Below, piece after piece: positions 38,301-48,744 of a stretch of DNA of 64,000 nt. The notes beneath the pieces are model-generated. The model saw nothing but the letters and a program-made list of their open reading frames with translations, had not been told where the DNA came from and made no database searches. The translations under genes were made by a program, and so were the position numbers. The DNA comes from Ptychodera flava (Eukaryota; Hemichordata; Enteropneusta; Ptychoderidae), in the NCBI RefSeq assembly GCF_041260155.1, contig NC_091942.1:3338501-3402500 (forward strand), read 5' to 3'. Within the stretch, counting starts at the first letter, position 1. Each line of letters opens with the position of its first letter.

Positions 38301-41300
38301 ATCATCAGTTAGTGGACACTTATATGCTGACAGTATACCAATGTCAAATACCAATCTCCATCATCAGTTAGTGGACACTTACATGCTGACAGTATATCAA
38401 TGTCAAATACCAATCTCCATCATCAGTTAGTGGACACTCATATGCTGACAGTATACCAATGTCAAATACCAATCTCCATCATCAGTTAGTGGACACTCAT
38501 ATGCTGACAGTATACCAATATCACATACCGATCTCCATCATCAGTTAGTGGACACTCATATGCTGACAGTATACCAATGTCACATCCCAATCTCCATCAT
38601 CTGTTTGTGGACACTTATATGCTGACAGTATACCAATGTCACATACCAATCTCCATCATCAGTTATTAACACTTATATGCTGACAGTATACAATGTCACA
38701 TACCGATCTCCATCATCAGTTAGTGACACTTATATGCTGACAGTATATCATGTCACATACCGATCTCCATCATCAGTTAGTGGACACTTATATGCTGACA
38801 GTATACCAATGTCACATACCAATCTCCATCATCAGTTAGTGGACACTTATATGCTGACAGTATACCAATGTCACATACCAATCTCCATCATCAGTTAGTG
38901 GACACTTATATGCTGGCATTATACCAATGTCACATACCAATCTCCATCATCAGTTAGTGGACACTTATATGCTGACAGTATACCAATGTCACATACCAAT
39001 CTCCATCATCAGTTAGTGGACACTTATATGCTGACAGTATACCAATGTCACATACCAATCTCCATCATCAGTTAGTGGACACTTATATGCTGACAGTATA
39101 TCAATGTCACATACCAATCTCCATCATCAGTTAGTGGACACTTATATGCTGACAGTATACCAATGTCACATACCAATCTCCATCATCAGTTAGTGGACAC
39201 TTATATGCTGACAGTATACCAATGTCAAATACCAATCTCCATCATCAGTTAGTGGACACTTATATGCTGACAGTATACCAATGTCACATACCAATCTCCA
39301 TCATCAGTTAGTGGACACTTATATGCTGACAGTATACCAATGTCACATACCAATCTCCATCATCAGTTAGTGGACACTTATATGCTGACAGTATACCAAT
39401 GTCAAATACCAATCTCCATCATCAGTTAGTGGACACTTATATGCTGACAGTATACCAATGTCACATACCAATCTCCATCATCAGTTAGTGGACACTTATA
39501 TGCTGACAGTATACCAATGTCACATACCAATCTCCATCATCAGTTAGTGGACACTTATATGCTGACAGTATACCAATGTCACATACCAATCTCCATCATC
39601 AGTTAGTGGACACTTATATGCTGACAGTATACCAATGTCAATACCTATCTCCATCATCAGTTAGTGGACACTTATATCCTGACAGTAACCAATGTCACAT
39701 ACCAATCTCCATCATCAGTTAGTGGACACTTATATGCTGACAGTATACCAATGTCACATACCAATCTCCATCATCAGTTAGTGGACACTTATATGCTGAC
39801 AGTATACCAATGTCACATACCAATCTCCATCATCAGTTAGTGGACACTTATATGCTGACAGTAAACCAATGTCACATACCAATCTCCATCATCAGTTAGT
39901 GGACACTTATATGCTGACAGTATACCAATGTCACATACCAATCTCCATCATCAGTTAGTGGACACTTATATGCTGACAGTATACCAATGTCACATACCAA
40001 TCTCCATCATCAGTTAGTGGACACTTATATGCTGACAGTATACCAATGTCAAATACCAATCTCCATCATCAGTTAGTGGACACTTATATTCTGACAGTAT
40101 ACCAATGTCAAATACCAATCTCCATCATCAGTTAGTGGACACTTATATGCTGACAGTATACCAATGTCAAATACCAATCTCCATCATCAGTTAGTGGACA
40201 CTTACATGCTGACAGTATATCAATGTCAAATACCAATCTCCATCTCAGTATATACTGGTATTTCTAGAACTACGCTTGTTTGAATTTACTGTCCGCTTGT
40301 CTTCCCATGCACCCAAGATCTTCTTGTTAGCAACTTTTGCAGATCTTTTGATACAGATGTACTAACCCATTTGTGCCTGTTTTTTGCACTTACCATTTTT
40401 GGCCGCTTTTCAAATTTTGATGGTTCCACAAGGCTCTCAGTTAGATCAAAACAACAACAGCAACAACAACAAAAACAACAGCAACAAACAAATACATCAA
40501 TATTCAGACCTACTAGGTATTGGATGGAAAGTGTGTGAAATAAAATGGACTGATAATTATATGAGAAGCACATTGCAAGTTCATTGAGTATTGCACCTAG
40601 GTTATACAACATTCAAACTTAGTGTCAATATCCTTTGTTTAGAAAAAGGATTCCTGTGCTTAGTAGTGAGACTTACATTATTTAATATTAGTGAATCTAC
40701 CAACAATTGAGCTTATTGGTAATGTGGATCTCTGTTATTTTATGGTGCAATTTTATGTGTCACGGTGGCAGTCTCTAGTGTATGGTAGAAAAGAGAAAAT
40801 TATCTTCTCTGTTTGTGACATATGTATTTGAAAGTCCAAGGGATGCTATCAATGGTTATGTACTGCTCAGAGCAAATACACTTGAAGATGAGTCAGAGTA
40901 AAACTCATTTCACATTGCAAAATTGAGCCACAAATTTTTTTCATTTCGTACGACTATGAACATGTCTGATGCCAAGCTGTAGTTACAGACTAATTAAAGC
41001 CCTATTTGCATTGCGCTTCCTAAAAATATGATCCAATCTGCTCCAAAGGAGAGATGTGTTCGATTCTCATTATTAAGGCATATTGTCTGTGAAAACGTAA
41101 CTTTTTCAATATTTAGCAATGGATTCGGTGGATTGTTCACAGCTTTGTGCACTCACTGTGACCGTATATGACTTGCAAATCACAAATTATTTACTTGTTA
41201 AAGTGTAAGTTATACGTTTGTCGCCAATGTTTGAAAAATGCTCTGTGGTAACACTTTAGCAAGCATTTTTACATAAAGTTGCATTTGATTTCAAACCATC

Positions 41301-43805
41301 CTATCAAAAAACCCCCAAAACAATACAGCTAATGGGGCTTCAACTAGTATCTAGACCTCATTTCAGAGTCAACACTGTAGTTTAGATTTAACCTTCGGAA
41401 TGAGGGCTGGGTACTTGACAACAAAACTGAGCTCTCACATTGCACTTCAAAATCCATAAAGTAATGTGAGTCAGTCTTTGTGATAAAACCTACTTTGTCA
41501 AATGAAATAGAGATGGGGTTTTCTTTACATGCTGGTAGTTGTGTTTATTTTGAAGTCATGATAAGTAATGTAAGACTGGAGTTCCTTTGAAGGGTGGTAC
41601 TTTTTCAATAGTTTGAAGTTTTCTTTTAGTAGAACTGACTTCATGCAGTGCACAACATGGATCTAGGTTGTGGTGTTATTGCATCAGGAATGACCAGATC
41701 ATCAGAAAACTCTCATATCGTATTTGACAAATACTGAGGAACTGATTGACTTAACTTTGTTTCTTTTTATAATTCTCTGTTTTCATTTATTTCTGCAGAA
41801 TCTTGATGGTGGCAGGATATGGGGAAAGCTTACCTGGAGAGGTAGGAAGTCTGTTTTTGTATCGTGCATGACAATTTTGTTCATGATATTTATATGTAAG
41901 CAGCATTTTAGCCTAGTTCCCATTGTCTAAACACATCAACCATACAGGAAGATTAACAGGAATTAACCTGTTCTCCCCAATATCCTGTAAACAAGTCCAC
42001 TCTCACTTTTGATAACAATGGTTTTGGGTGAAACCATGGTGGTGGAAGGGTTAAATTGCCTAGAGTATTATCTTATTCTGTTGATGAGCCAAGTTGCTCT
42101 ACTTTTCATCGCGTGCATGGTCGTTGACCCAGTGAAAGGTCATACTCTGTAGCCTTGATCAACATGGCTCAACATGTGGTGTAATATGCCATATTATACA
42201 GACAGTGTAAATGTTACTGTCGTGAAGCACTGGCCATTTGATATGATGTGATGTGATGTATTCATGTTTACCAAACTGAAGAATGTCAGAGTTTGCTGAC
42301 CGTTCATTTGCAAATTTTTGAATGACATTGCAAAGGGTGAGAAATTTATGGTATGTCGGTTACTCACTTCTATTTTTTCAAATCATTTGATTGAGGAGGC
42401 TGTAAAAGGCCAGCCCAAGTTAATTCCAAGTCAAATAGCAAGTTTGGCATGTAACTTCTGTAGAATGGTAGAAATACTGTAGCTGTCGTTGGTTCACAAG
42501 CACATCCATAAATCATGTTCATTTATTTTCACAATCACACCAATTGGTTGTATCTGCCAATATTCCATAAAATAAACCAGGCAAGGACGCTGTTATTATA
42601 TCCAGTCCTTTTGACAGCAAAACTAGACCTGGTGGGAGGTTATTGTAAATATTTATCAAGTATAGCCCCTTTTACAAGGAAGGATGGCTCGGCTCTGTCT
42701 TTCAAATAACATTTTTTTTTCCTGAACAATTTTATTTTCTATGTAGTATGTGCTCAGGTCAAAGATATCAAACACAGTTCAGTTCAAGGGTTGAATGGAC
42801 ATCACAGAAGGCATCAATCATACTTGCAGTGTTCTGTATAATTTGATAGTGATATGCAGAGCAACTCTGATCAATCTAATACCCAGAAAAATGTCTTATT
42901 ATTTATGTTACACTTGCAAGAAAAGTGATACTGTCAGTGTGAAAATTTTTGACTCAAGATTTTCTTACAGGAGTTGATTGTTACGGTACAAACAGGAAAT
43001 CACAAGCCAAAAAATTGTCAGTTAAATTTTTTGTCACCTATTGGTGAAACTAAGTCTGATTTAAATCCAATGTAGAGATGAATCTGTCTGTTAGGCAAAT
43101 GTGTTGTTGTATTGTTATGTTGTGTTGTGTTGTTATTTCCACAGTCCACTTGCAAAAATATAGTCCACAACTCGATTGTGTAAAAGACTGACCCATCTCT
43201 ACGCCGGATTTTAATCAGGATTGAGTGAAAATCAAGAGTGAGATCATATACTTGATCAAGGGTTTGGAAAGAATCACGTCGTTCCTGGAACTAAAAGGTT
43301 TTACGTATCATAACATAATACTTGCGACCCAGCTGAGGTTTCATGCATACATCAATCACACATAGCCTCCCCTACAACCAATGGATCACATGATCTAATA
43401 CATATTTGTTAAAGTATACCTGTTGCAAAACCATAGAAAAATAAATAGGCAAATTGTGCTGACTCATCTTGTCAACACTTTCTCATTTCAGGTTACCCAC
43501 AAGATGGGGAAGTTATGATAGGTGCCGCAGCCAAGAAAGAATGGAGTCTTGTCAGAAAGAGTGAAGAAAAAGAATTCTGTCATTACAATGCTGACCCCAT
43601 AAAGGACTTTAGTCTTGCGCCGAGTGAAACTGACATGCCTCCTCTACTGAAAGCCATGGTCATACAACAGAGACAAAAACTTGGAGTGTCAACTGATGAA
43701 GAACCAAAACTGAAGGTCAAGGTCCGTAAAGGAACGAGATATCGAGTTCTACAGGCTGAGGATATTGAGGAATTGCAACAGAGATCAGTCGTACAGACAT
43801 CGTAG
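32096..43805 (+). CDS. MRPS34: MRPS34: mitochondrial small ribosomal subunit protein mS34 (three exons)
   Basis: Exons at 32096-32326, 41799-41841 and 43492-43805 join in frame with GT-AG introns to give 195 residues (human about 218). Recognition rests on blocks shared with animal MRPS34: MSRK start, GVGRVVTRRRW and EPSYYVITRVR in exon 1, NLDGGRIWGKLTWRG across exons 2-3, and EWSLVRK and PPLLKAMVIQQRQK in exon 3. mS34 is a metazoan-type component of the mitochondrial 28S subunit, bound to 12S rRNA and needed for its stability. The start ATG is the first in the frame and lies 82 bp after an NRF-1 site. Intron 1 is 9472 bp and repeat-packed, intron 2 is 1650 bp. The C-terminus falls inside a 38-bp tandem repeat. 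No frameshift is seen. Confidence 0.92.
32465..32493 (+). other. G-rich tract, possible G-quadruplex
   Basis: Runs of G6, G10 and G3 within 30 bases, about 140 bp into MRPS34 intron 1 on the sense strand. G-rich first-intron starts are common near vertebrate promoters. Any role here is inferred. Confidence 0.3.
32726..33302. repeat. Cluster of three related repeats, one inverted
   Basis: The motif GGAAATTARCCTTCCAATTACT...TCGATATTCCAATACCAAAGA occurs once forward near 32735-32800. It occurs in reverse complement near 33040-33090 (more diverged) and 33215-33290 (close match). The flanks also share GGGCAGT and CACTGCCTG motifs. This looks like a foldback element with a duplicated right arm, inside MRPS34 intron 1. 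Confidence 0.6.
34527..34602. repeat. Perfect 36-bp inverted repeat with a 4-nt loop
   Basis: The arm 34527-34562, which begins ACAAAGTCAACAACGAACGC, is matched without mismatch by 34567-34602, with TTCA as loop. It lies in MRPS34 intron 1. Either a young foldback element or a small inverted duplication would fit. Confidence 0.9.
35923..36105. mobile_element. Non-autonomous pogo/Tigger-like MITE
   Basis: A 183-bp element with terminal inverted repeats CAGTGAAACCTGTCTAA on the left and the complement of CAATGAAACCTGTCTAA on the right. TA lies directly outside both ends (35921-35922 and 36106-36107). TA target duplication and a CAGTGAAACC start are features of pogo/Tigger elements. Inside, further AAACTGAACC motifs repeat the TIR. 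There is no ORF. Confidence 0.7.
37738..37833. repeat. Short dispersed repeat with TTAACC...GGATTAA ends
   Basis: TTAACCTGTTCTCCCCAATTT, then CTGTAAACA, GATAACAATGG and AAACCATGGT, ending GAAAGGATTAA. The same series recurs at 41967-42054 in MRPS34 intron 2. The near-complementary ends suggest a small MITE. Confidence 0.55.
38219..40245. repeat. 59-bp minisatellite, about 34 copies, in MRPS34 intron 1
   Basis: The unit is ACCAATGTCAMATACCAATC, then TCCATCATCAGTTAGTGGAC, then ACTTATATGCTGACAGTAT. Copies are mostly more than 95% identical, with CAAAT/CACAT, TTCTG/GCTG and TTACATG variants and a few small deletions near 38670-38750 and 39640-39700. The first 201 bases (38221-38421) are repeated exactly at the end (40044-40244). 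It sits in MRPS34 intron 1 and the frames through it do not code. Confidence 0.95.
41799..41841 (+). CDS. MRPS34: MRPS34 exon 2, a 43-bp mini-exon
   Basis: Acceptor TTTCTGCAG at 41790-41798, donor GTAGGA at 41842. It encodes NLDGGRIWGKLTWR plus one base. This matches the most conserved MRPS34 block, which is how so short an exon can be called. Confidence 0.88.
41967..42054. repeat. Second copy of the TTAACC...GGGTTAA dispersed repeat
   Basis: TTAACCTGTTCTCCCCAATA through GATAACAATGG, TTTTGGGTGAAACCATGGT and GGAAGGGTTAA. It matches 37738-37833 in the same orientation and lies in MRPS34 intron 2. Confidence 0.55.
43492..43805 (+). CDS. MRPS34: MRPS34 exon 3 (last coding exon)
   Basis: Acceptor TCTCATTTCAG at 43481-43491. 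It completes a Gly codon, then reads YPQDGEV onward to the TAG at 43803-43805. The PPLLKAM block and an Arg/Lys-rich C-terminus match the family. Confidence 0.9.
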
Positions 43806-43900
43806 AGTTGCCATAATGTAGGACAGTCGTACCGACATCGTAGAGTTAACATAATGCAGGACAGTCGTACCGACATCCTAGAGTTAACATGATGGCAGGA
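43786..43900. repeat. 38-bp tandem repeat spanning the MRPS34 stop codon
   Basis: Three units start with CAGTCGTAC at 43786, 43824 and 43862, the last one base longer. The first unit contains the last MRPS34 codons and the stop. The other two lie in the 3' UTR. Confidence 0.85.
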
Positions 43901-46274
43901 CGATGAGTCTGATTTGACCACAAAATCAGATTCAAAATTTGATTCCTAAAATCTGACCTGACTTGAATATCTGGTTTTATTTTTTGTGTGTTTTTCCTGA
44001 TTGGTGGTGAATTTCTCAAATCAAATCCTTTGATTTCAGCAGTATATGCTAATGAAAGTTTACATATTGCATTTCCATGAAAAAGTGTTGATCTGAGATA
44101 TAATTTCATACTGTATGTACATTTTTCTGTAACAAATTAGATAAAATACAATTCAAAAGAATAGCCAAGAACTTCCCGTTTGCCTGGAATTGTTTTCCTA
44201 AATTTATTTTTCATCTGTTACTGTGTTGTAGTCAAGTTTTGTAATTTGCAACACAAAGAGAGAACCATCATTGTCAGGTGTACAGGATTTATGTAGCTCT
44301 ACAATTACACTGAATAAATTTGCTCCCGAAGTGAGAACTCTGTATTGACATTGTTTAATTTCCTCCCAGGGTTTGAAAAATATTCCAATCAAAACCAAAC
44401 ATTCCTGCAGTGTAGAGTATATGATGCAGTTTCCTTCGATATATAAACACTTGGTTTAGTTAAAATACATATGCTAAGCCAAGAGTTACAAATGTTAGCT
44501 TAGCTTTTGCACCACACCCATTTTTCATGCATTCTGTTTTATGATTCAGATCTAATTCTTTATTTAAATGATATTTCTATTCAAATTGGGTGGAACAGTA
44601 GATATCAGGGAACACATTGCAAGGAGCAATGTGGAACTAGTGACTTTTGCCTTCCAGGCTCAGCAGAGAGAAACTGACTAACATTTTGATTGTATGTAGA
44701 TGGTGTTTATTAATACAATGAAAGTGGTCCTCAGCATTGTCGAGAACTTCTTGGTAATCTTGGTATGATTACCCCATCCTCAGCATGGAGAGAAAAAAAT
44801 GCAAGAAAAGCACAGAGATTTTGGTGTTAAATGGACAGTGAGACCTTCATAACAGGATGAGCTAGTTAACCAATGAATGAAATCAAAGGTCTCGTAAGCA
44901 GGAAGTGGTCAGTGCATTGGGAATTAAGTGACAACAATAGATACAAATTATGCTAGGGGGATAGAGCAGTTGTTGTGTCAAAATAGCTGCTCTGTACCAC
45001 AAAGTTGCATAATTTCAAGACAGCAGTCTTAGCAAGCATTGGAATAACATCAATATATTTGCAACAACATGATTTAATGGACATCAAGAATTATATTTAT
45101 TTTTGATTTGCTGCTATGGCAATATATTCCTGTTCTAGACAGGCTCAGTTAGTGTACTTCACAGAATCACGAAAACAAAATACATTGAAAATTAATATTC
45201 ATGAAGTATGACTACTGCCCATCAACCATATTTACATATCATGAAGGTTAAACTATTCAAAACGAAATTTAAATGTAAAGTGCAGGCCAGTCAAGTTTGT
45301 GAACCATAAACGCCTATAGGTCTTCATTTTACAACTTACCCTCAATTTTCAATTCTCTTCACAAGTTAATGAGCTCATGGACAGACTGAGCATCATTTAA
45401 GTAATATTTACATTTTCAAGTTGTGTATGCCAAAATTTGTCGCCTGATAAGCTTCTAAAAATGTCATGATCGATAAACTGCTAAAATTTCATGATCTTGA
45501 CAAAATCTATTCTATCCACAACACACTGTGGCATGTATATATTTCATCATACAAAAACATTTGTTGAAGAAGCTTTAGAGGCTTCATTTGCACATACTGA
45601 TTGTTTCATTAGAATTTCAAAAAAAAGTCTGGATTATTTTACTCTTTGCACAATATTAAACATGAGTATTCATATTATGACTCATTCTGAGGCCACATAC
45701 GGAGAACATTGTTTGCCTGAAGAGAAATCTCAAACATGGAAATTAGGGCATTTCAGTATCCAAAATGTCAATCTGAAAATAAATTTCCAGTGTTGCATAA
45801 TAGTTTCATGAGTCAAGCACCAAGTTTAATCATACATGTGAATCATCAATATTATCACGATATTTGCAGCAATATGGATACACCCTAAAACTATAGGGCG
45901 ACGTGTATTATCGTAGAGGGCGCTCTTCAATATATGATCATCCCTCAGCTTTTACGTCACGCCCTTCATCTCACCATGATCTGACTCCCTGTGTATGAAT
46001 AACGAATATCATAACTCACACAAACTGACATTTTGATGCCATTAAATGACAAATATTTTTGCAAATTAGTCATGCCAAAAATTAGTAACTGAAATTCATC
46101 ATCCAACTTAACCTTGACATTGCTGAGATGTAACACAATAATACTGTGACCCAGCTATGTGTGGTTGGTATCATGTTACATTTTATCGCAGTATTTGCAC
46201 ACGTACTCTCAAAACTTGGAATTGACGTTAATTGCCACTTGCTCTTTGTTTCTGCACAACTGAGAGACTGTGTT

Positions 46275-46367
46275 ACGATTCAGTGTTAGCCCTATTATGA
46301 ACATTACGATTCAGTGTTAGCCCTATTATGAACATTACGATTCAGTGTTAGCCCTATTATGAACAAG
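46275..46367. repeat. 31-bp exact triplication
   Basis: ACGATTCAGTGTTAGCCCTA, then TTATGAACATT, repeated three times almost without change. Confidence 0.85.
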
Positions 46368-48370
46368 TCTTTTCTGATAAAAATAGATTTGCTCATTCTG
46401 TTGGTTGTTTCCACAAAATCGTAAGTTTATTAAAAGAGAAAGGCAGGAAAAGAATCATTCCCTCTTCTGATGCAGAAGATGTTTAATTTTGTATTTGGAA
46501 GAGAGTCCTCATTATATACCAGTATTATCTCCTAATACCTGTTCCTAATTGTACCTATAACCTTCAAAATGTATGACAAGTGTTAAGCCTTTCAAAACTC
46601 CACTGACACTTTGCTCAGTGTGTGACCGTGAAATTCAACACTTGGAATTCAAAGTGATATTTTGGTGTGAAGTGTCATTATATGATACTTGCATACACTT
46701 TGAACATTTAACGTTCAAACTTTCTTTTAATTACTTTTAATTTATTTGATTGATTCAAGTTACAGGTCCATAAGTGTAATAGAATCACCATGTTTGAAAG
46801 ACTTCTCATCAGAGATCATATATTTTTTCCCCTGTTGGATAAAATTCTTATAATCTTTTACATAACAATTATACAAAACCTGTCTTACACATAAAAGTAT
46901 TGGAATTCAGGCTAGAGAGAAAAAAATTGTTCCTCTGATGTTTTAGCAAGGCTGCAGAGGTGGTAAGTGAAATGTTTATTTTTTTACAAACTAGCAAAAT
47001 CTCTCACTATTTACATTGTCACTGATGATTTTAATTCTAGATATTACAAACCATCCACGATGATAGGGGCATTTAATATACAGGTAGTGCTGATAAAACA
47101 TATTGTATGCATTTCCACACATGCAAAAAAACAAAAACAAAAAAAGTAAAAATATGTATGTATAGCAAAAATGCCCTGAAAGTTGCAATACACACACATA
47201 TATTGGCTATAATTTCATAAAAAGGTCAAATTTGCCGAAGTAGAAGTGGTGATTCCAAGGAACAATCTAATGTATTCTTTATGGTCTTATCAAATATACT
47301 GACATTCAGATAGTTGACTACCGAGGCACTCCATATACTTGGTGCATGCAAAAATGTATGGCAACATAATATTATAGTTTTACATATAACAAAATTGTAC
47401 TGGTAATAAAGTCATGTTCTTTAAACTATCTTAAAAGACTCACTTTGACAAAAAGAACTACTGAAAAATGTTTAAAAACAAATGATGTAATCATTCATCA
47501 TTTCAAGATATCAAAACGTCTTGAGTATTTCTTCCTCATAAAACCTCTGAGAGAAAATTACTCCCACTCTGACCTTAACATTTGCTGTAAATCCAGGTCA
47601 AGACGTGGGTTTATGTAATACTCTAAAACAATTAAGTGAAGAACATCAAATAGCGCTGTTTGCAAATAATATCATTTTTCTTCCATTAATATGCAAAATT
47701 AAATATTTGTCTGCTTTTTTAACAAGAGCGATGAAAATAAAACCTGCTAGTGTTACAATCGATATTAAAAGTCACAATAATTTATGACTCAGACAACAAG
47801 CTGCAACAACAGCCACGCTTGCAACAATAAATTTTGTCTGAATTACAGCAGTAGTGTCCGATGTTTTGTGCATGCAGCTATATTTAGTGACAAACCTGAA
47901 ACCAAGAACAATGCTGTGCTGTTTTCTAGTCCTTTTGCTCTTTTACTCATGAAAAAAATGTTTTCGATTTTACCAAGACAGATGACTTCAGATGGTAAAA
48001 TAGTTTATGATTGTACTTAAAAACATTTGAATGGAGTGAAAACGATTATATACTGGCAGTGAACTGAAATACCCGGAGGAATTGATATCAAATAAGGATT
48101 GAGCATTTTGTTATTGCTATATTTGTTTTTCACTGTAAAAAATCTAAACTTTTCTTTTCCCAAAATGCACACATGATATTATTTGTTGGTTGTGGTAATT
48201 GATGTAGTTGTAAGTTTATAAAGGCTTAGTAAAAGAGAAGAGTAGTAAATTTTGTGCTATAATGGTGAAGTGTTAATCTTTGGTTATAAACCCACCGGTG
48301 ATTCAGCAATGTATTGCTATAGCAACTTTTGACCGCAAATAAAGGAGTCAACATATGGTCTATAGAGGGC

Positions 48371-48378
48371 GTCATATA
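48371..48378 (+). promoter_or_regulatory. TATA-like and CRE/ATF-like motifs upstream of 7SL
   Basis: GGCGTCATATAAAAGCC lies about 70 bp upstream of the 7SL start. 7SL genes use upstream ATF/CRE and TATA-like elements with Pol III. The spacing is longer than usual, so the assignment is tentative. Confidence 0.3.
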
Positions 48379-48443
48379 AAAGCCAGCTGTTAGCTAAATG
48401 GCAGGGCTACATTCATGAATTGAATTTTTCCCCTGAAATTTCG

Positions 48444-48744
48444 GCTGGGCGTTGTGGCGTGCGCCTGTAATCTAGCTACTTGGAGGCCGGGATTGTTGGA
48501 TGGCTTGAGGACGGGGGTCCTGTTAGTCGTCGTTCTATGTAGATCAGGCGTCCGCGCTAAGCTCGGCATCGATATGGTCGGCCTCGCGGAGGCAGGGACG
48601 ACCAGGTCGCATAATGAGGGACGGACCGGTCCAGGGCGGAAACGCAGCAGACAAAAGTCCCCGTGTGGAGCAGTAGTGGGATCGCGCCCGTGAATAGGCG
48701 ACGGCTAGCAGCCCGACCAAAACAGTCGGACTCAATCCCTTTTT
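48444..48744 (+). ncRNA. 7SL: 7SL RNA (signal recognition particle RNA)
   Basis: About 300 nt, the normal animal 7SL length. The 5' Alu domain reads GCTGGGCGTTGTGGCG, then CCTGTAATCTAGCTACTTGG, with the UGUAAUC turn bound by SRP9/14. The S domain has GTCCGCGCTAAGCTCGGCAT, a helix 6 with a GGAG loop (SRP19) near 48592, and the helix 8 core CGGAAACGCAGCA with GACAAAAGTCCCCGTG (SRP54) near 48637-48670. It is followed by CAGTAGTGGGATCGCGCCCG and TGAATAGGC of helix 5. The 3' end pairs back and stops at TTTTT (48740-48744), the Pol III terminator. The RNA scaffolds SRP, which targets nascent secretory proteins to the ER. All domains are present and no poly(A) tail follows, so a real gene is more likely than a retroposed pseudogene. 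Confidence 0.93.
48740..48744 (+). terminator. Pol III terminator of 7SL
   Basis: TTTTT directly after the 3' strand of helix 5, with more T runs just downstream as back-up. Confidence 0.75.

Larger units (their letters stand above)
43901..48443. other. Intergenic region between MRPS34 and 7SL
   Basis: AT-rich, with no gene recognised. It holds a 31-bp triplication at 46275-46367 and scattered short open frames, the longest 106 codons at 45491-45811, without domains. The MRPS34 3' UTR occupies the first part. An AATAAA near 44314 is one possible poly(A) signal. Confidence 0.5.

Noticed and set aside
38219..40245. Regular repeats that might suggest a CRISPR-like array
   Set aside because: The 59-bp units are contiguous, with no unique spacers, in a eukaryotic intron. 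It is a minisatellite.
41040..41090. TGTTCGATTCTC as a tRNA B box
   Set aside because: No A box or cloverleaf can be drawn around it.
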